Below, in pieces: positions 5,453-6,054 of a stretch of 6,054 nt of DNA. Position numbers and translations under genes: made by a program. Source of the DNA: an uncultured Hyphomicrobiales bacterium (GTDB lineage Bacteria; Pseudomonadota; Alphaproteobacteria; Rhizobiales; Beijerinckiaceae); assembly GCA_903918155.1 (NCBI GenBank), contig CAIXDD010000104.1, positions 1 through 6,054 on the forward strand. The letters are read 5' to 3'. The notes under the pieces were generated by a model that was given only the letters and a program-made list of their open reading frames with translations, had not been told where the DNA came from and made no database searches. Position 1 is the first letter of the stretch. Each line of letters starts with the position of its first letter.

Positions 5453-5529
5453 GGCGGAGTAGCTCAGCTGGCTAGAGCAGAGGAATCATAATCCTTGTGT
5501 CGGGGGTTCGAGTCCCTCCTCCGCTACCA
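5453..5529 (+). tRNA. tRNA-Met (anticodon CAT), elongator type
   Basis: A complete cloverleaf can be drawn. The acceptor stem is GGCGGAG (5453-5459) with CTCCGCT (5519-5525), the outer pair G-U. The D stem is GCTC/GAGC (5462-5465/5475-5478). The anticodon stem is GAGGA/TCCTT with loop ATCATAA and anticodon CAT at 5487-5489. The T stem is GGGGG/CCCTC around TTCGAGT (5507-5513). Discriminator A is 5526 and the CCA (5527-5529) is genome-encoded. The normally paired acceptor end and overall likeness to alphaproteobacterial elongator Met tRNAs argue against initiator tRNA. The lysidine-modified tRNA-Ile2 also has CAT, but its acceptor sequence, as I recall it, differs. Confidence 0.93.
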
Positions 5530-5538
5530 TCGCTTCCA

Positions 5539-5633
5539 AGGTGATTTCATCCAGGCGTGATTTCATCCACGCGTGTTTTCATCAAGGCGTGATTTATTCC
5601 AGTCGTCGTCTCATACAGTCGCCGTCTCATCCA
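5539..5633. repeat. Degenerate 16-bp tandem repeat array just after tRNA-Met
   Basis: Six head-to-tail units end at 5553, 5569, 5585, 5601, 5617 and 5633. The best unit is GGCGTGATTTCATCCA (5554-5569). The first unit is 15 bp (5539-5553), the other five exactly 16. CATCCA or a close variant closes most units; the last two have drifted to GTCGTCGTCTCATACA and GTCGCCGTCTCATCCA. A shorter look-alike, ATCGCTTCCA (5529-5538), starts at the last tRNA base. The units are contiguous with no spacers, so this is not a CRISPR array. It overlaps the 3' part of the possible small ORF on the minus strand, but 16 bp does not preserve a reading frame. Confidence 0.8.
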
Positions 5634-5741
5634 CGCACCCGCATCGCAGGCGCGTCGGCGCGACGTGCGGCTCAATGCGGCATGCGCGCGTTCCACGCCC
5701 AAGGATGAAACAAGAACCAAACCGGCGATGAACGCTTTCAT
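5547..5741 (-). CDS. Possible small secreted peptide with signal sequence (uncertain)
   Basis: A 64-residue ORF read leftward from ATG 5741-5739. Its first 22 residues look like a Sec signal peptide: lysine at 2, hydrophobic core AFIAGLVLVSSLGV (3-16), and a cleavable ERAHA-AL end at about residue 21. The remainder is Arg/Thr-rich (for example SRTSRRRACDAG) and has no recognisable domain; its last third is encoded by the 16-bp tandem repeat. The ribosome binding site is poor. An in-frame ATG 13 codons further up (5780) is possible but would bury the signal peptide. It may be a true small exported protein, a decayed gene whose 3' end was replaced by repeats, or chance. I do not recognise a family. 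Confidence 0.3.
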   Translation of the reverse strand: MKAFIAGLVLVSSLGVERAHAALSRTSRRRACDAGAWMRRRLYETTTGINHALMKTRVDEITPG

Positions 5742-5746
5742 CGCCG
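5723..5746. other. Perfect 10-bp hairpin covering the start of the small minus-strand ORF
   Basis: CGGCGATGAA (5723-5732) and TTCATCGCCG (5737-5746) pair perfectly around a 4-nt loop. On the minus strand the ATG of the small ORF (5741-5739) lies in the first arm, so the start codon would be paired in the RNA. No T-run follows on the plus strand; on the minus strand the T-rich GGTTTGGTTCTTG follows, so a terminator for leftward transcripts is an alternative. Confidence 0.55.
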
Positions 5747-5840
5747 TCTCGGTGAATGGGTGCGCCGGCGTTTGCGACAAAGCCGGGCGGACGCTTGATC
5801 GGCGTCCATCTCGCGCGATTTCGCCGCAAATCGTGCGGAT

Positions 5841-5880
5841 TTCTTGAATAATTTAGTATCTCTGATAATTACAAAATCCA
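5841..5880. promoter_or_regulatory. AT-rich island, possible promoter zone
   Basis: This stretch is far richer in A and T than anything else in the window. It contains TTGAAT (5844-5849) and TGATAAT (5863-5869) on the plus strand, but their 14-nt spacing is too short for a confident promoter. Leftward, TTGTAA (5874-5869) could serve as a -35 box for the small ORF. Otherwise 5747-5948 shows nothing recognisable. Confidence 0.25.
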
Positions 5881-5948
5881 GCCTTTCGACCAAGTCGTCT
5901 TCTTTTCAGAACTTTGCGCGCGCATCCCCGCGATTGAGCCGCAAGGCG

Positions 5949-5972
5949 GCGCGATTGCGCATCGCGCGCAAT
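5949..5972. other. Two alternative overlapping hairpins near the right edge
   Basis: GCGCGAT (5949-5955) pairs with ATCGCGC (5961-5967), and ATTGCGC (5954-5960) pairs with GCGCAAT (5966-5972). Both stems are 7 bp with 5-nt loops and they exclude each other. They end 31 nt before the last ATG-started frame and could be leader structure or just GC-rich chance. Confidence 0.3.
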
Positions 5973-6003
5973 GCGTCATAGCTTTCGCCAAGGACACAGG
6001 CAG

Positions 6004-6054
6004 ATGGGGGCATCGATGTCTGGAGCCGGAATGGACGCGCTCAGCGTCGAATTG
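6004..6054 (+). CDS. Start of an unidentified gene, cut by the window edge
   Basis: From the ATG at 6004 the frame is open to the edge for 17 codons (MGASMSGAGMDALSVEL). AAGGA at 5990-5994 lies 9 nt upstream, a good Shine-Dalgarno. Alternative in-frame starts are ATG 5971, which would add 11 residues, and ATG 6016. Too little is visible to assign a family. Confidence 0.4.
   Translation, partial: MGASMSGAGMDALSVEL

Noticed and set aside
5539..5633. CRISPR array after the tRNA
   Set aside because: The units are 16 bp, contiguous and degenerate, with no unique spacers; no cas gene is present.
5665..5847. 60-codon plus-strand frame after the tRNA
   Set aside because: No ribosome binding site or recognisable motif, and it overlaps the hairpin and the more plausible signal-peptide ORF on the other strand.

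Overview
The window is GC-rich bacterial DNA whose genes use mostly G or C at third codon positions. It carries a near-canonical CtrA and a SciP, which are cell-cycle regulators confined to Alphaproteobacteria. A FliJ of the short Hyphomicrobiales (Rhizobiales) type and a Rhodobacter-type PmtA-like methyltransferase agree with this. The best guess is a hyphomicrobial alphaproteobacterium; the genus cannot be read from the sequence.

Layout, left to right. The left edge holds the first 168 codons of ctrA, read leftward. A 477-bp divergent intergenic region with several CtrA-type TTAA motifs and three GANTC sites separates it from fliJ, read rightward. After fliJ come a perfect hairpin on the stop codon and a 12-13 bp tandem repeat. 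Next is a 348-residue membrane protein of the UPF0104 / lysylphosphatidylglycerol-synthase transmembrane (MprF flippase-like) family. A strong hairpin lies between it and the convergent sciP gene. A second divergent intergenic region (3027-3390) holds a near-consensus CtrA box on the sciP side and a 12-bp inverted repeat on the mnmA side. mnmA (tRNA 2-thiouridylase) and a PmtA-like SAM methyltransferase follow as a probable two-gene operon, then a GC hairpin, a clear sigma-70-type promoter and an elongator tRNA-Met(CAT). The last 520 bp are mostly non-coding. They hold a degenerate 16-bp tandem repeat, a possible small secreted-peptide ORF on the minus strand whose start codon lies in a perfect hairpin, and the first codons of an unidentified gene at the right edge.

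How the parts fit. CtrA is the DNA-binding response regulator that activates or represses cell-cycle and flagellar promoters at TTAA-N7-TTAA sites. SciP binds CtrA and limits its activity. Here the two genes lie about 2.2 kb apart, each with CtrA-type motifs upstream, and a flagellar export gene is divergent from ctrA. This suggests a compact CtrA-SciP-flagellum control locus. The MprF-like membrane protein and the PmtA-like enzyme both point to phospholipid handling, but nothing in the sequence links them to each other. No mobile element, CRISPR array or clearly novel multi-gene system was found. The least explained sequences are the two tandem-repeat arrays, the inverted repeats in the mnmA leader, and the small ORF after the tRNA.
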